Positions 25,082 through 35,699 of a stretch of 64,000 nucleotides of DNA are shown piece by piece (positions within the stretch are counted from its first letter, which is position 1; every line of letters begins with the position of its first letter). A program made the translations under genes and the position numbers. The DNA comes from Cylicocyclus nassatus. Its lineage: Eukaryota > Nematoda > Chromadorea > Rhabditida > Strongylidae. The stretch spans positions 1,420,359-1,484,358 of the forward strand of contig CATQJL010000223.1 in assembly GCA_958299035.1 (NCBI GenBank). The letters are read 5' to 3'. The notes below the pieces were generated by a model. That model did not search any database and had not been told where the DNA came from. It was given only the letters and a program-made list of their open reading frames with translations.

Positions 25082-25339
25082 CATAAGCGTTGTTCTGCCA
25101 ACCAGATTTTGTGGTGGATCTTTATTGTTGACCTTACTTTTCGACAATTACCGTCTTCTTCGGAGGTTCCTAGTCCACCATGGAGTTAGTAGTCCGCACG
25201 AATGATGAGTGATGTCCGTCACATTCGTGCGGACTACTGACTCCGTGGACTAGAGACCTCCGAAGAAGACGCTAATTGTCGAAACGTAAGGTCAACAATG
25301 AAGATCCACCACAAAATTTGGTTGGCAAAACAACACTAT
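25082..25339. repeat. foldback element, ~114-bp arms
   Basis: Left arm ATAAGCGTTGTTCTGCC through GTAGTCCGCACGAAT pairs with right arm ATTCGTGCGGACTAC through GGCAAAACAACACTATA, with a ~20-nt centre. Arms are about 90% alike by eye. No coding sequence; non-autonomous palindromic element. Confidence 0.7.
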
Positions 25340-25549
25340 ACAATATTCGATACATCATGCCCCGGTATAAAGAAGAGTGTACGTGGAAGTTTCATAAGTT
25401 TTTTCATTAACTAATAAAAGGAAAAAAAAAGGAAAAACAAATTCAACGGTCAATAAAAAGGTTTTTTCTCACTCATTTTACTTTTAGGAACTCGCCGTCG
25501 CCTTCTGCGAGCACTCGAAGGCCATCCTGGCATGGACGCATCTAACAAG

Positions 25550-26000
25550 GGAAGCTATACCTAACTTAGTTCGGCCTTTTCAAAAAACATATATATTCTG
25601 AATCAGCTTTGTTGATTTCAAATATGCTGATCCTATCTGCCGGGCACCATTCCGAAGGGTGTTATGGGCTTTTTTCTGCGCAAAATTGGCATGCTCAAAG
25701 ACTCACTGGCATCACGGTATTATCATCTAAATGCTAATATACTTGCATTGATCTTTTTAGTAAGAAAAGATTGGATTTGTGTTATTTCGATACCTCAGCA
25801 CGTTTTTCTTGCAGATTCTTATCTACAGCCAGTCTTATGATGTTCAGTAGTATGCCACTTTTGCGCAGAAAATAGCTTGTATTTCCCTTCGGAATGGTGC
25901 TCGGCAGCTAGGATCAGCATTTATGGAATCAGCCTTTGCAGCTGATTCGGAATATATATGTCACTTGCCAAAAGGCCGAGCTAAGTTAGGTATTATAGTT
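25550..26000. repeat. foldback element, family with copies at 29334 and 49918
   Basis: Ends ACCTAACTTAGTTCGGCC and GGCCGAGCTAAGTTAGGT are inverted; inner words ATATGCTGATCC and GATCAGCAT also pair. It shares architecture and internal words with 29334-29803 and 49918-50384. Non-coding MITE-like element. Confidence 0.65.
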
Positions 26001-26072
26001 TTCCAAACCCCAGCGCTTCCCACAAATTCGGAAAACAAAACTTCTCGATGAATTTCAAAAGCTCTAACTTAC

Positions 26073-26152
26073 TAGTCCTCTTCCGGCCCAACAACTGTGA
26101 CCCAACGACCCCCTTTAGGGCCACAAATACGATGACTACAGCGGCATAAATA
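26073..26152 (-). CDS. candidate exon, Cys/Gly-rich (uncertain)
   Basis: Minus strand: possible acceptor ATTTCAAG at 26153-26160, open to a good donor GTAAGTTAG at 26064-26072. The frame reads YLCRCSHRICGPKGGRW followed by VTVVGPEED, which looks like real protein rather than random DNA. The acceptor is not canonical for nematodes and no neighbouring exon was found. Family unknown. Confidence 0.25.
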
Positions 26153-26247
26153 CTTGAAATAAACGTATTAATCAAATGGTGTATTTGTAAGTAAGCTAGA
26201 CTCAGCTAGACTTTACGTATTTCATGTAAATTTTGGGTACTTTTCAG

Positions 26248-26359
26248 TTATCTGGACCCATTTTTTCAAAGAATGATACTGCTTCTATTTTTGTACCATA
26301 TTTTGTCCAGCTTCAAAAAAAGAAGTGCCAATCTTCTGCCACAGGTCAAAAAGAATCTG
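26248..26359 (+). CDS. candidate internal exon (uncertain)
   Basis: A strong acceptor (TACTTTTCAG, ending 26247) and donor (G then GTATGTCA at 26360) bracket an open 112-bp block reading LSGPIFSKNDTASIFVPYF then VQLQKKKCQSSATGQKES. Splice signals are among the best in the window outside the Pro/Gln-rich gene. No partner exons were recognised and the product is unknown. It lies immediately beside repeat DNA, so a transposon-borne or dead exon is possible. Confidence 0.35.
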
Positions 26360-26399
26360 GTATGTCACCTATAAGTTTAACAGGTTTTACCAAGTGTTT

Positions 26400-28014
26400 G
26401 TGTTACTCTATCTAGCGATGCCAGTTCAATTGTTTCCTGATTGATTTGGACCTCATTTCGATCAAACAGTTTATAAAGTGAGCTTTCGTAGAAGGGTCAC
26501 ACGTATTTCGAAAGGCAATCATGAGTGTCGCAATGATTTTGAGACTGGGTCGCCAGAGTCCGGGTGTGTTATTTGTATCTGCTTTTTTCTCGAGCTTATT
26601 ATCCCAGAATGTGTCTTTCAAATATGTTGTGCTCCTATTAGTTGCTTTTGAAATAATGCCAAATTGCATAACCGGTGACTTGAGCTAAATTCATCTATGT
26701 TCTCCATTCTTGGTAGAAATGCTTCAACTGAGAACAGTCACTTTGGGATTATCTTGCTTTGTCGTGACAAGAGAGTACATGAGTAACTTGGTCTCGCTGG
26801 TACTTTTGGAAGCGTTTATCTAACAACAGCGCCTTGCTTTGCTTGTGTGACTGGATCCCGCTGTGCTTTCAACTAGGTATCGGTGTGTAAGCGGCACGTA
26901 GGGCAACTCCATCGGGCAAGAAAACAGATTTTTGTACGTTTGGGGCAGCTCTTATCATTTCTAAACGGTCTTCAAGCGGCATGTAGGCCATGAATTGTTT
27001 TTCAAATAGAAAATATTGGTTTGTAAACGGCACGTAGGGCAAATCTCAGAATTGAAAGTCCAAAGGTGGCATGTACGGCAGTTTGAGAACACGCTGTAAG
27101 TACTTGATTTTGCTGTTTTCTTTCTATAAAGTCGTAAGGTTGGTTTTTCTTTTATATACGGTCTTCAAGCGGCACATAGGGCACAAACTTTTTTGAATAG
27201 TTACTATCGGTCTGTAAGCGGCACGTAGGGCAATTTAATCGGGCAGGAAAACATATTTTTGTACGTTTGGGCAGTTCTTATAATTTTTAAACAGTCTTCA
27301 AACGGCACGTAGGGCATCAACTGTCTTTCAGATAGATAATATTGGTTTGCAAGCGCTACGTAGGGCAATTTGATCGGACAGGGAAACAAATTTTTTGTGC
27401 GTTTGTGCAGTTCTTATAATTGACGGTCTTTAGGTGGCTCAGTAGTCGTGCTTTTCGGGGAGGGATCTCCTTTTGTAGTAAAGCTTCATATTCCTCTGGC
27501 GAAAAAATTGAAGGATTCTCTGACAAAGTTCTTAGACGATTGATTTCGTTGCTGTCGGAATTGATTTTGAGAAAAAAGTGTTTTTTTGTAGAACACATAA
27601 TTGTTATGGGTATATTTCTACTTCCAAACGATAGGTGTTTTGCTACTTACTTTACGATCTTTTATGGAACTTGTTGAGAAGAACTGGAAAAGCAAATTCT
27701 CCTTAAGAGGGTAGAAAAGTGGGGGGGGGGGGGGAAGGGTTCATTTGAATGTCTTTGTGAGGAGCGGAAACTGCAGAAGGAGCGTGGTAAACGAGAGAAA
27801 AATAATATTCCATGCATGCTTGTAGCAGGAATTTCGAGAAATGCTGAATGATTTGTGGAGATTCTGAAGCAGTTCTCCTTTTGTAGAACGCTCTTCGCAA
27901 AAATGTTCTCAGGAAAGGAATAGGAAACTTATTTAGAAATCTTTATAGTCACAACTAATCCCTTATACTGTATCTACCCCGACCCACTTGCTAGGACCCG
28001 TAGGGTCGCTAGTA
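26400..28014 (+). repeat. dispersed repeat, copy 1 of a large inverted pair
   Basis: This block recurs in reverse complement at 49859-54000. Matching landmarks include 26500-26720 against 52840-53970 (split by later insertions), 27440-27715 against 50560-50815, and the end 27960-28014 against 49859-49910. The end carries a GACCCGTAGGGTCGCTAG palindrome. A minus frame at 26412-26669 (WDNKLEKKADTNNTPGLW) also recurs, broken, in the other copy. No known transposase or polymerase motif. Confidence 0.55.
26880..27420 (+). repeat. tandem repeats built on CGGCACGTAGGGCA
   Basis: Eight copies or near copies of CGGCACGTAGGGCA occur between 26890 and 27365. Two larger units (about 26878-27100 and 27208-27400) share the order GTAAGCGGCACGTAGGGCAA, TTTTTGTACGTTTGG, CTTCAAGCGGCA. 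Inverted copies lie at 51640-51780 and 52570-52680. Confidence 0.6.
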
Positions 28015-28387
28015 ACGACATACCATCATCGATGAACAGATTAGACTTGCTAAGGATAGAGGAGTGCGCTGGAATTCTGCCATTTGAAAGGCGAAATAAG
28101 CGAGGCAAAGTATTTCGAGCTATCATTTATAGTCTTTTTAGCTAAATTCGCATGGCGAAAAGGGCTTGGAGAAGAATACATTTTAATCACCGCTGAAAGC
28201 AAGCAAGTTGTCCTAGAACAAGTTCATGATTGTTTTGTACTTATGTAAAGCACTTAAACTGCTTCAAAATGACCGTAAATTTCCTTTTACCTCACCGAAA
28301 ATGATTTCGAAAAAAACATGTTAAAATACTTTGTTCTTTCTTTTTGAGCCATACACGAGATTGGTAATTGATTTATTCAATCCACGG

Positions 28388-28420
28388 CTAACGTTTCGGC
28401 AGATCGCCTTCGTCAGAGCC
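28388..28420 (-). ncRNA. hammerhead-ribozyme-like core
   Basis: Minus strand reads CTGACGA (28416-28410), a GGC/GCC stem with a 5-nt loop, then GAAA (28397-28394): the invariant CUGANGA...GAAA core with a paired stem II. Penelope-like elements are known to carry hammerhead motifs near their termini. The expected cleavage triplet is not clear here (GCC rather than NUH), so activity is doubtful. Confidence 0.55.
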
Positions 28421-28644
28421 TGTAAGGAACAATACGATCTGCAGCCGATTCGAACAAGCCTTACAGCTGAACAGGCGAAATGCTAAACCTTGTTTTCAAC
28501 CACTGATTCAGCTGCACTCGAGCACATACCTTCTGGATACGCCGATATTACTCTGCTAGAGGAAAGCGGAGGTCACGTTGTCCACTGCTAGAGGAAGATG
28601 GACTTGTTAGACGTGTATGCAGACCGCTATTTATATACACCAGA

Positions 28645-29230
28645 TCAGAATAATTGATCTAGATAAGGCGAGAGTTCATGCGTAATTGCTAAGTTTTCCT
28701 CTTTCCGGTTCATTTTTGGGCCTCTTGCATGAATCCAAAACGCCTCTAAGCACTTACGTGCTTGCGTTTGGGACTCGTAGGCCAAGATTCTCACTGAAAT
28801 TTCAAAGTTCGTTCCTGCATGCTGTACTACTCTGTGGGTGCCTAGGGGTGTTGATGTACGTGCTTTATCTCTGCCGTCTGGATGCTCTTTAATACGGATA
28901 CATAGTGGACGCGCTGTTTCACCAATGTATTCATCGCCGCAAATCGCGCATGAAATCAAGTGGATGACTCCAGCTGCCATGCAGTCCCCTTCTCTGCTTG
29001 CAGGGCAGATTATGCAATTCGGGGTAACGCAGTTGCGATCATACAAGCGATTGCGAACTAGGATGGTCTTCAAGTTATTCGGCGGTAGTTCAACAATCGT
29101 AACCAAATCTTCGAATCCTACTCTTTTCAAACATTGTCGCAATGATGCGCTTACTTCTTCGGATATATATGGGACGCAAAATGTGACTTTTTTAGGCGTA
29201 TAGGAAACATCTTTCTGTACGCGATCTTTG
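28645..29230 (-). pseudogene. Penelope-like GIY-YIG endonuclease domain, 5'-truncated
   Basis: The single frame reads LVRNRLYDRNCVTPNCIICP (Cys cluster typical of the Penelope linker) and then the GIY-YIG-type core CAICGDEYIGETARPLCIRI followed by KEH, ending at a stop at 28645. The frame stays open upstream to about 29230 with FCVPYISEEVSASLRQCL, the usual sequence before the Cys cluster. The endonuclease nicks target DNA to prime reverse transcription. Without the RT it cannot act alone. Confidence 0.75.
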
Positions 29231-29333
29231 GCACTTTTCTTTTCTTTTCATGTTAAAATAGATCGAAACATGTCAAATTTTTTCGTGACACTTGGCAAGG
29301 AGGCAGTCCTCGTAAAATCTACGAAAAATTATT

Positions 29334-29803
29334 CTTGCAAGGGAAGTCGCTTAACTTAGGTCGGGCTTTTGAAATGAAACACATATGATTGGAATCAGCT
29401 TGAAACGCTGGTTTCAAATCTGCTTTCCTTAGCTGCGAAGCATTCCTCTGAAGCGAGTTATGAGCTTTTTCCTGAGCAAATTTTGCGTGTTGACCGACTT
29501 AGGCATGCTACGGTATCATCATCTAGGTAGTGGATCAAATGCATATTATACCCTATCAAAGCCAAATGACTCAATTTGATGTTATTTTGATTTTCCATCA
29601 CTTTTTGGGCAGATTTGCATCCAAAGACCTTCTTTCCATATTCAGTTGTATGTCAATGACACATACTAAAAAAGCTCATAACTCGCTTTAGAGAAATGTT
29701 TCGCAGCTAGGGATAGCATATTTGGAATCAGCGTTCCGAGCTGATTCTAAATATATGTGTCTCATTTCAAAGCCCGACCTAAGTTAAGTGACTTCCCTTG
29801 TCA
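29334..29803. repeat. foldback element of the 25550 family
   Basis: CTTGCAAGGGAAGTCGCTTA... (left) and ...TTAAGTGACTTCCCTTGTCA (right) are inverted; inner CAGCTTGAAACGCTG and AGCGTTCCGAGCTG pair. Non-coding. Confidence 0.65.
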
Positions 29804-31173
29804 GACTAAAGAACGTATAATATGAGAGCCTTTTATAAAAATGGGACCGGATAACGGAAAAGTACCAAATTTGTTATAAGGTACTGCGAACGGCGGCCTG
29901 GCTGCCTCCACCCAGTACATTGAAGTGGGCTGGGGGAGAATTAGTGATGAAAAGTCTCCCCCTCAGGCATAAGTCGCCCTAAACCTGGGAGGCCCTAAAC
30001 CCCCACATATTGTAAACCATCTGAAAGCTCTTGTTGAGAAGAATCTAATTTGTGAAGTCCCAACATAATTCATGCAGTTCTGAAGAAGTTATGAGCTGTT
30101 AAAATTTAAAAAGCGTTGTTTTACCTGCCTTTTTAAGAGCCTGGATCTCGGCGCTGTTTCAATGGATTAGTACGGCTAAGACAGATTCTGTTAGAACAAA
30201 CCTTTCTCCACAAATCTACAAACCCTGTACAGTTGCAACATCACACATCTTCCCATTTAAGAATTATAGCAGTTCAAAGACAGCTGTCGCTAAGCAACCT
30301 TAATTGGCCTAATTTTTCAAAATTTTGTCTCTCGGCGGCCACTGCTCAAATCAACCAGATTCTTTCACTATCTGACAAAACAACACTTACCCCTCAAAAG
30401 CTATAAAATCGCAGTTGCTTACATCTTCAACCACTAGATTTATAACAGTGGAATTTTCACATATTTTTCGCTATTTTATCATTCAAAAATCTGGCTCTCA
30501 GCATTTACTTCCTGGATCGACCCACTTTCTTCGCAGTACGTTATAACAAAATTTACTTATAAAATCTGTAAAGTCTGAGTTTCACTTCCTAGTACACCAT
30601 TTGATTAACACATGTGTTTAGAATATTTATGCTGCTGCATTCATATCTGTGGCTCTACAGAGGGCCATTGGGTCATGTTGGCCCTGAAAAAGACCATTTG
30701 GTTAAAGCCCTTTAAATCGAAATTCGTCAATAAGCGTTTGTTCTCCTTATTCGTGGGAAGTGCCGAGGAGTGGATGCGTCCAGGCGGGTCCATGGCGGGA
30801 TGGCCTTCGACTGCTCGCGATGGGTAACGGCAAGTTCTTCAAATTGTGAAGCATAAATATAACCCTGCAGTATTTCCTTTTGCTTTTGTTTTACTTCTTT
30901 TCCTTTTTATCATTCAGCGAAAAAATTTTCGCCAAAAATGAAGGTGGTCACCCTGTACCAGCTCAAAAGTGAAGGTAGGGGAGAATCGGCTTCCACTATC
31001 GCACCTCTGTCCTTCCCACCATTGGAGGCGGCATAGCCGCAATATATAAATACTAACTGGCATACCCGGCACCGCCAAGCCCGAAACACTTGTTAAAAGT
31101 CGCCATTTCTATTCAAACCTTTCTCTCTTCTAACCACTTCCACATGCCAGTTCCCTATCTCTGTTTTGTTTTC
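29804..31173. other. no gene recognised
   Basis: Short frames only. 30934-30980 contains two variants of the AAAAGTGAAGGT word also seen at 24890-24940. A plus frame at 30612-30827 has no recognisable domain. Confidence 0.3.
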
Positions 31174-31510
31174 GTGATCAGCATGCCCGCTTACTCCCCT
31201 GTGCCAACTCCCACTCCGTAGCTCAAGCGCTTTGCGAAAAATCGGAAAAATCGATAAAAGTAGTGGATAATTTTGAAACTGATATTGTTTTTTTAATCAC
31301 CATCCTCACTTACACCCCTGTGCCAACTCCCAGCCCTGTAGCTCAAACTTTGCAAAAAAATCGATAAAATCGATAAAAGTAATGGACGATTTCAAAAACC
31401 AATATTGTCGTAATCAGCATGCTCGATTACTCCCTGTGCCAATTCCCAGCCCCTAGCTCAATCTTTGCAAAAAATCAATAAAAATCGATAAAATCGATAT
31501 CGATCGATGA
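31174..31510 (+). repeat. ~118-bp satellite, about three units
   Basis: Units start at about 31178, 31298 and 31413. Each reads AATCAGCATGCTCG, CTGTGCCAACTCCCAGCC, GTAGCTCAAACTTTGCAAAA, ATCGATAAAATCGATAAAAG. It belongs to the same family as 33260-33850 and 35700-36760. Confidence 0.75.
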
Positions 31511-31735
31511 CAAAAAGTAGCCTATGACATCCGCCCCGCCCCGAAGTGTATGTGTGCCAAGTTTGGTCCGGATCGGTTTAGAAATGGAGTTTTCTGTTCG
31601 GAACATACGTATACACACAGACAGATATACAAACAGATATCCAGTTTTGTACATAAGACCAGTCCAAAGCGCCGCTTAGCTGCGCTTCGGACTGGCTTTG
31701 TGTGTGAAATGGTGCGTGACTTTACAAGTTAGAAC
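31511..31735 (+). repeat. satellite-associated repeat end with (ACAGA)n and terminal hairpin
   Basis: After the satellite comes GTGCCAAGTTTGGTCCGGAT, a GTATACACACAGACAGATA tract, and a hairpin with CCAGTCC / GGACTGG ends (31655-31692). The same order (TTTGGTCCGGATCG, then the ACAGACAGACA tract, then a palindrome) follows the satellite at 33880-34040, so these form one composite repeat unit. Confidence 0.55.
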
Positions 31736-33259
31736 GTGGCAGAATCTTCCTTCGTCGAAAGTATGGCATCCATTTCCTCTTAACAAACTCAGAGGCTATC
31801 AAAGTCTCAAAGTATCAAAGTGTCAGAATTCTTTCCTGCTGTATATGGTTTTTCAAGTTTTACTAACAAAACGCCAACAGATTTTCGACGGATTCCTCCC
31901 AGCTTCCCATGTACTCATCCTTTTGTATTTGCGCTTGGCTGTCCTTTCTGAGTTGAGCCAAACTGCCTCCTTCCCTCCTCTCCCCCCGCGCAATTCTTTT
32001 TCATCCGAAAGTTACCTCTTAAACTTCCTAAACTACCAACCCTTTCTCGCCTTTCACAGCCTTCAGATCCAACCCAACCGCTTTCTCTAGGCCAAAGGAG
32101 CTGCTGAGAAAATGCGTCACTTACCTTTTACAGTCTGGCGAAATTCGAATCAGGCCAAAATTCACATGATGCGCAGCGTAACACCAAGATTTGCATCATG
32201 TTTGCGGCTTTCTAGGTTTTTCCCCTCCTTTTTTGAACTCTCCTGCAAGAAATGCAGCGCAAACCCTTTGCGTTGCGATCGCGCCGTTTCGAGTCAACGT
32301 TTTAGTGTGATCGCGATTTAGTAAGACTGTGACTGCCAAAGTTTCTCATTCCTAGTTTTGCGAAAATCGTCGGATGCTCTGAAATTTTCAAATTCAGAAG
32401 TTCCCTCACTGAAGTGAACGACGTCACAAACTCGGCGAAGTTTTCCCAGTTATGTGCCTTTCCTTGACTGTAATCAGGGCCATGCTTCCCTCATACTCTC
32501 GCGCCAAAAAACTACATGTTTTAAGGTTAGAGTTGAGTTAATGGTTGTGAAGACCTTTTTTTAATCTCCTTATTCACGCCTGCTATATTACATACAGACA
32601 GCATGTAACCTATGAATTTACACCACGATCACAGTAATTTTTTCACAGTTTCTTTGAAAATTTTAGCTTTTGGATAAAAAAACCGAAATTCTGAGATGAA
32701 GTTTATCAGAACCCAAAATTTCCTTGCTAAGAAAGCTTCTTGCATCCAATGTAGAGTTTCGACGCAATCCGCCCACACTTCTTATGATTTGGTGGATAAC
32801 AACCTGGAAAATTCACACAGTGTTGAGATAAGTGGATATTAGTAAGACTTTCGAAAAGCATCAGACCCTAAAGTTGCCTTTGCATGTGAACCGAGGAGTC
32901 AAACTGTTCAATCAACTTCTTAGTGTTCAGTGTTCGATATAGCGGCAAACATTACCGAGAAATTAGCGCAAAATGTGATGACGACATAGGTTGCACTTAG
33001 GCGACTGGATCGAATCGTAAATGTAAACAGTCTGGAAACAGCCAAAGGTGCAAAAATTAAGACACACACTTCACAAACATCCATCGCCGGTTGTTCCGGT
33101 TGTTGACGTCGGACGGTCCCCCTGCCCTTTGTTATAGAATATGACTAGCTGGCTTAGCCGGCTCCGCCCGCCTCTTTCAAAACACTTTGATGAAGTTCCA
33201 TTCTCTTCCCTGTACAACCGTTTCCTGTGCCCACTTCTACATACATTCCCTATTCCCCC
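31736..33259. other. no gene recognised
   Basis: AT-rich sequence with short frames. A plus frame at 31698-32090 (130 codons) is Leu/Phe/Pro-rich without a domain and is not accepted as a gene. Confidence 0.3.
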
Positions 33260-33850
33260 TGTGTTAGTAATTAGCATGCTCACTTACCCCCTGTGCCAAC
33301 TCCCAGTCCCGTAACTCAAACTTTGCAAAAATCGATAAAATTGATGGAAGTAATGGATAATTCGAAAATCTATTCTTGTATTCGTAATCAGCATGCTCGA
33401 TTGCCCCCCCCCCCCTCCCTCCTGTACCGATTCCCAGCCCCGTAGCTCAAACTTTGCAAAAAAATCGATAAAAGTAATCGATAATTCTGGAAAATAATAT
33501 ATATTCGGAAGCATTATGCTCACTTACCCCCCCTGTGCCAACTCCTAGCTCCGTAGCTTAAACTTTGCAAAAAATTGATAAAATTGATAGAAGTAATGGA
33601 TAATTCGAAAATCTATTCTTGTATTCGTAATCAGCATGCTCGATTGCCCCCCCCCCCCTCCCTCCTGTACCGACTCCCAGCCCCGTAGCTCAAACTTTGC
33701 AAAAAAATCGATAAAAGTAATCGATAATTCTGGAAAATAATATATATTCGGAATCATTATGCTCACTTACCCCCCTGTGCCAACTCCCAGCCCCGTAGCC
33801 CAAACTTTACAAAAAAAATCTATAAAAATCGATAAAATCGATATCGAGCG
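33260..33850 (+). repeat. ~120-bp satellite with a 241-bp higher-order unit
   Basis: Units start near 33270, 33388, 33510, 33629 and 33751. Alternate units are nearly identical (33388 and 33629 carry the same C-run and downstream bases), giving a 241-bp dimer repeated about 2.5 times. Near-identical minus frames at 33284-33523 and 33545-33766 are translations of this repeat, not genes. Confidence 0.8.
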
Positions 33851-34045
33851 ATAACGAAAAGTAGCCTACAACACCTGCCCCGCCCCGAAGTGTATGTGTG
33901 CCAAGTTTGGTCCGGATCGCAGAAATGAAATTTACTATTTGGAACATACGTACACACAGACATACATACATACAGACAGACAGACAAACAGACATTCAGC
34001 TTTATATAGAAGAGTAGCGACCCGGGTCGCTAGTAGGTGGGTGGA
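33851..34045 (+). repeat. satellite-associated repeat end with GCGACCC/GGGTCGC palindrome
   Basis: TTTGGTCCGGATCG, then an ACATACA/ACAGACAG tract, then TAGCGACCCGGGTCGCTAG at about 34015-34033. The palindrome and the AGTAGGTGGGT after it resemble 49859-49890 and the reverse of 27995-28014, suggesting a shared element boundary. Confidence 0.55.
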
Positions 34046-34480
34046 AGCAGATACATTGATATCTGCCATTAATTAACTAAAAATCCCAAAAAGAGAATTT
34101 CCATCTTCCCAGCGACCTTTCGCGTGTTGTGAATTGTAGAAACAAAACACTATGCTTTTAGGAAAAGAAGCTACTATCAGTGACTATCCGCAAAGCATCT
34201 TTGCTGCTCCTCTCGCAAATAATTCGCCTAGATACCACAGCTCTTACACAAGGAAGCTACCTCCAAGCACCTGTTTAGAAGAGCTGATTCATCCCAAAAC
34301 TCAGACTGATATCCAGGAAAAGTGCCATGTTAAAGGAAGCGTCAGGTTATGTCTTCCAGCAGCCGAAAACTCAGATATGTAGATAAAAACGAAACAGCAT
34401 TTTCTTCGACGATGTCTTGCCAGTGAACAGACTCATTTCTTAGGAGACTAAAGCTGGCCCAACGCCTTCTTTTGAAGACA
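34046..34480. other. no gene recognised
   Basis: Short plus frame 34152-34382 without a recognisable domain. Confidence 0.3.
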
Positions 34481-35690
34481 ATCTTACCGAAACTGTCCTG
34501 TCGCATAAAATTTTTAAGTCTTTCCTTCCCTCTAAATCAAGCTCCTTATGCTTCCGCTTTTAGGGGCAGAATATGTTTGAGAAGAAGGGGCCGTAATTTT
34601 TCCAGCAAGTTTCTGTATAGTTAAACATTGACACCCAGAATTTTTTTGCGCAAATATCTTGCTGCTTGAGCCCTGAGTCTTTTCTTTCCTTGAGACCAAG
34701 CCCCCTGTTTTTTGCTTCAAGGTACGAAAGTATGGTCTTTGCGGAGTTTAAGAGGCGAAAATTTTCGGCGAAGAAAATTTCCTGTCGCAAGAAGCTCATG
34801 GATCTGTCTTTCCCTCGAGACCACTTTTCTGCTTTCAGAGGTAGAAGTCTGGTTTTTGCAGAGTAGGATGGCCACAAGCGAATCTCAAACAAGTTTCTGT
34901 ATGAATAAATATTGACACCCAGAAATTTTCAGCGAAAGTATTTTGCTGCCTGAAACCATGATTCTCCCTCGAGACCAAGCTCCCTGTCTTTTTTTGCCTT
35001 TAGGGCCAGAAGAAGTGTGGTTTTTGAGTTTTGTAGTTTTTGCGAAGTTTGGGGGTCAAACGTTTTAGCGAAAAGGTCTTGTCGGATGAAGCTCATGGGT
35101 CTATCCTTCCCTCCAGAGCACTTTGTGCTTTTTTACTTTAGAGGCAGAAGTATGGTTTTTGCAGAGAAGAATGGCCACAAGTGAATCTCAAACAAGTTTC
35201 TGTATGAATAAACATTGACACCCAGAAATTTTCAGCGAAAGTGTTTCGCTGCCTGAGACCATTATTCTCCTTCGAGACCAAGCTCCCTGTCTTTTTTGGC
35301 CTTTAAGGCCAAAAGTGTGGTTTTTGAATTTTGTGGTCTTTGCGAAGTTTGGGGGCCAAAGCTTCAGTGAAAATGTTCTGTCGGATGATCGGATGAAGCT
35401 CATGAGTCTGCTCTTCCCTCAAGAGCTTTGTGCTTTGTGCTTTTTTACTTTTAGAGGCAGAAGTATGGTTTTTGCAGAATGGAGGGGACAGAAGTAAATT
35501 TCAAGGAGATTTCTGTACAATTAGATATTGACTTGTAGAAAGTCCTAGCGGAAATATCTTGCCGCCTCAGTTTATAAGTCTTTTCTTCCCTCGGGACCAG
35601 GCTCTGCTTTTGATTATAGGGGCAGAAGTAGGATTTTAGAAGGTAAAAGCGGCAAAAGTGAGTTTATAACAACTTTAGGTAAATTAACCG
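34481..35690 (+). repeat. ~300-bp tandem repeat, about four degenerate units
   Basis: GACACCCAGAA recurs at about 34629, 34913 and 35218 with a weaker copy near 35530, a period of roughly 285-310 bp. Each unit contains AAGCTCATGGGTCT, CTTTCCCTCGAGACCA, AGAGGCAGAAGTATGGTTTTT and AAACAAGTTTCTGTATGAAT. It is unrelated to the satellite blocks on either side. No coding sequence. Confidence 0.7.
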
Positions 35691-35699
35691 TCTTCGTCA

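Larger units (their letters stand above)
28340..29235 (-). mobile_element. Penelope-like retroelement fragment (GIY-YIG end and 3' region)
   Basis: The minus strand carries the C-terminal endonuclease of a Penelope-like element followed by about 300 bp of non-coding DNA that includes a hammerhead-like core at 28388-28420. The reverse transcriptase part is missing upstream. The same order, ORF end then ribozyme-like core, is repeated at 37650-36830. Confidence 0.75.

Noticed and set aside
33284..33766. Two near-identical small ORFs in the satellite
   Set aside because: Their similarity follows from the 241-bp satellite period; no independent coding evidence.
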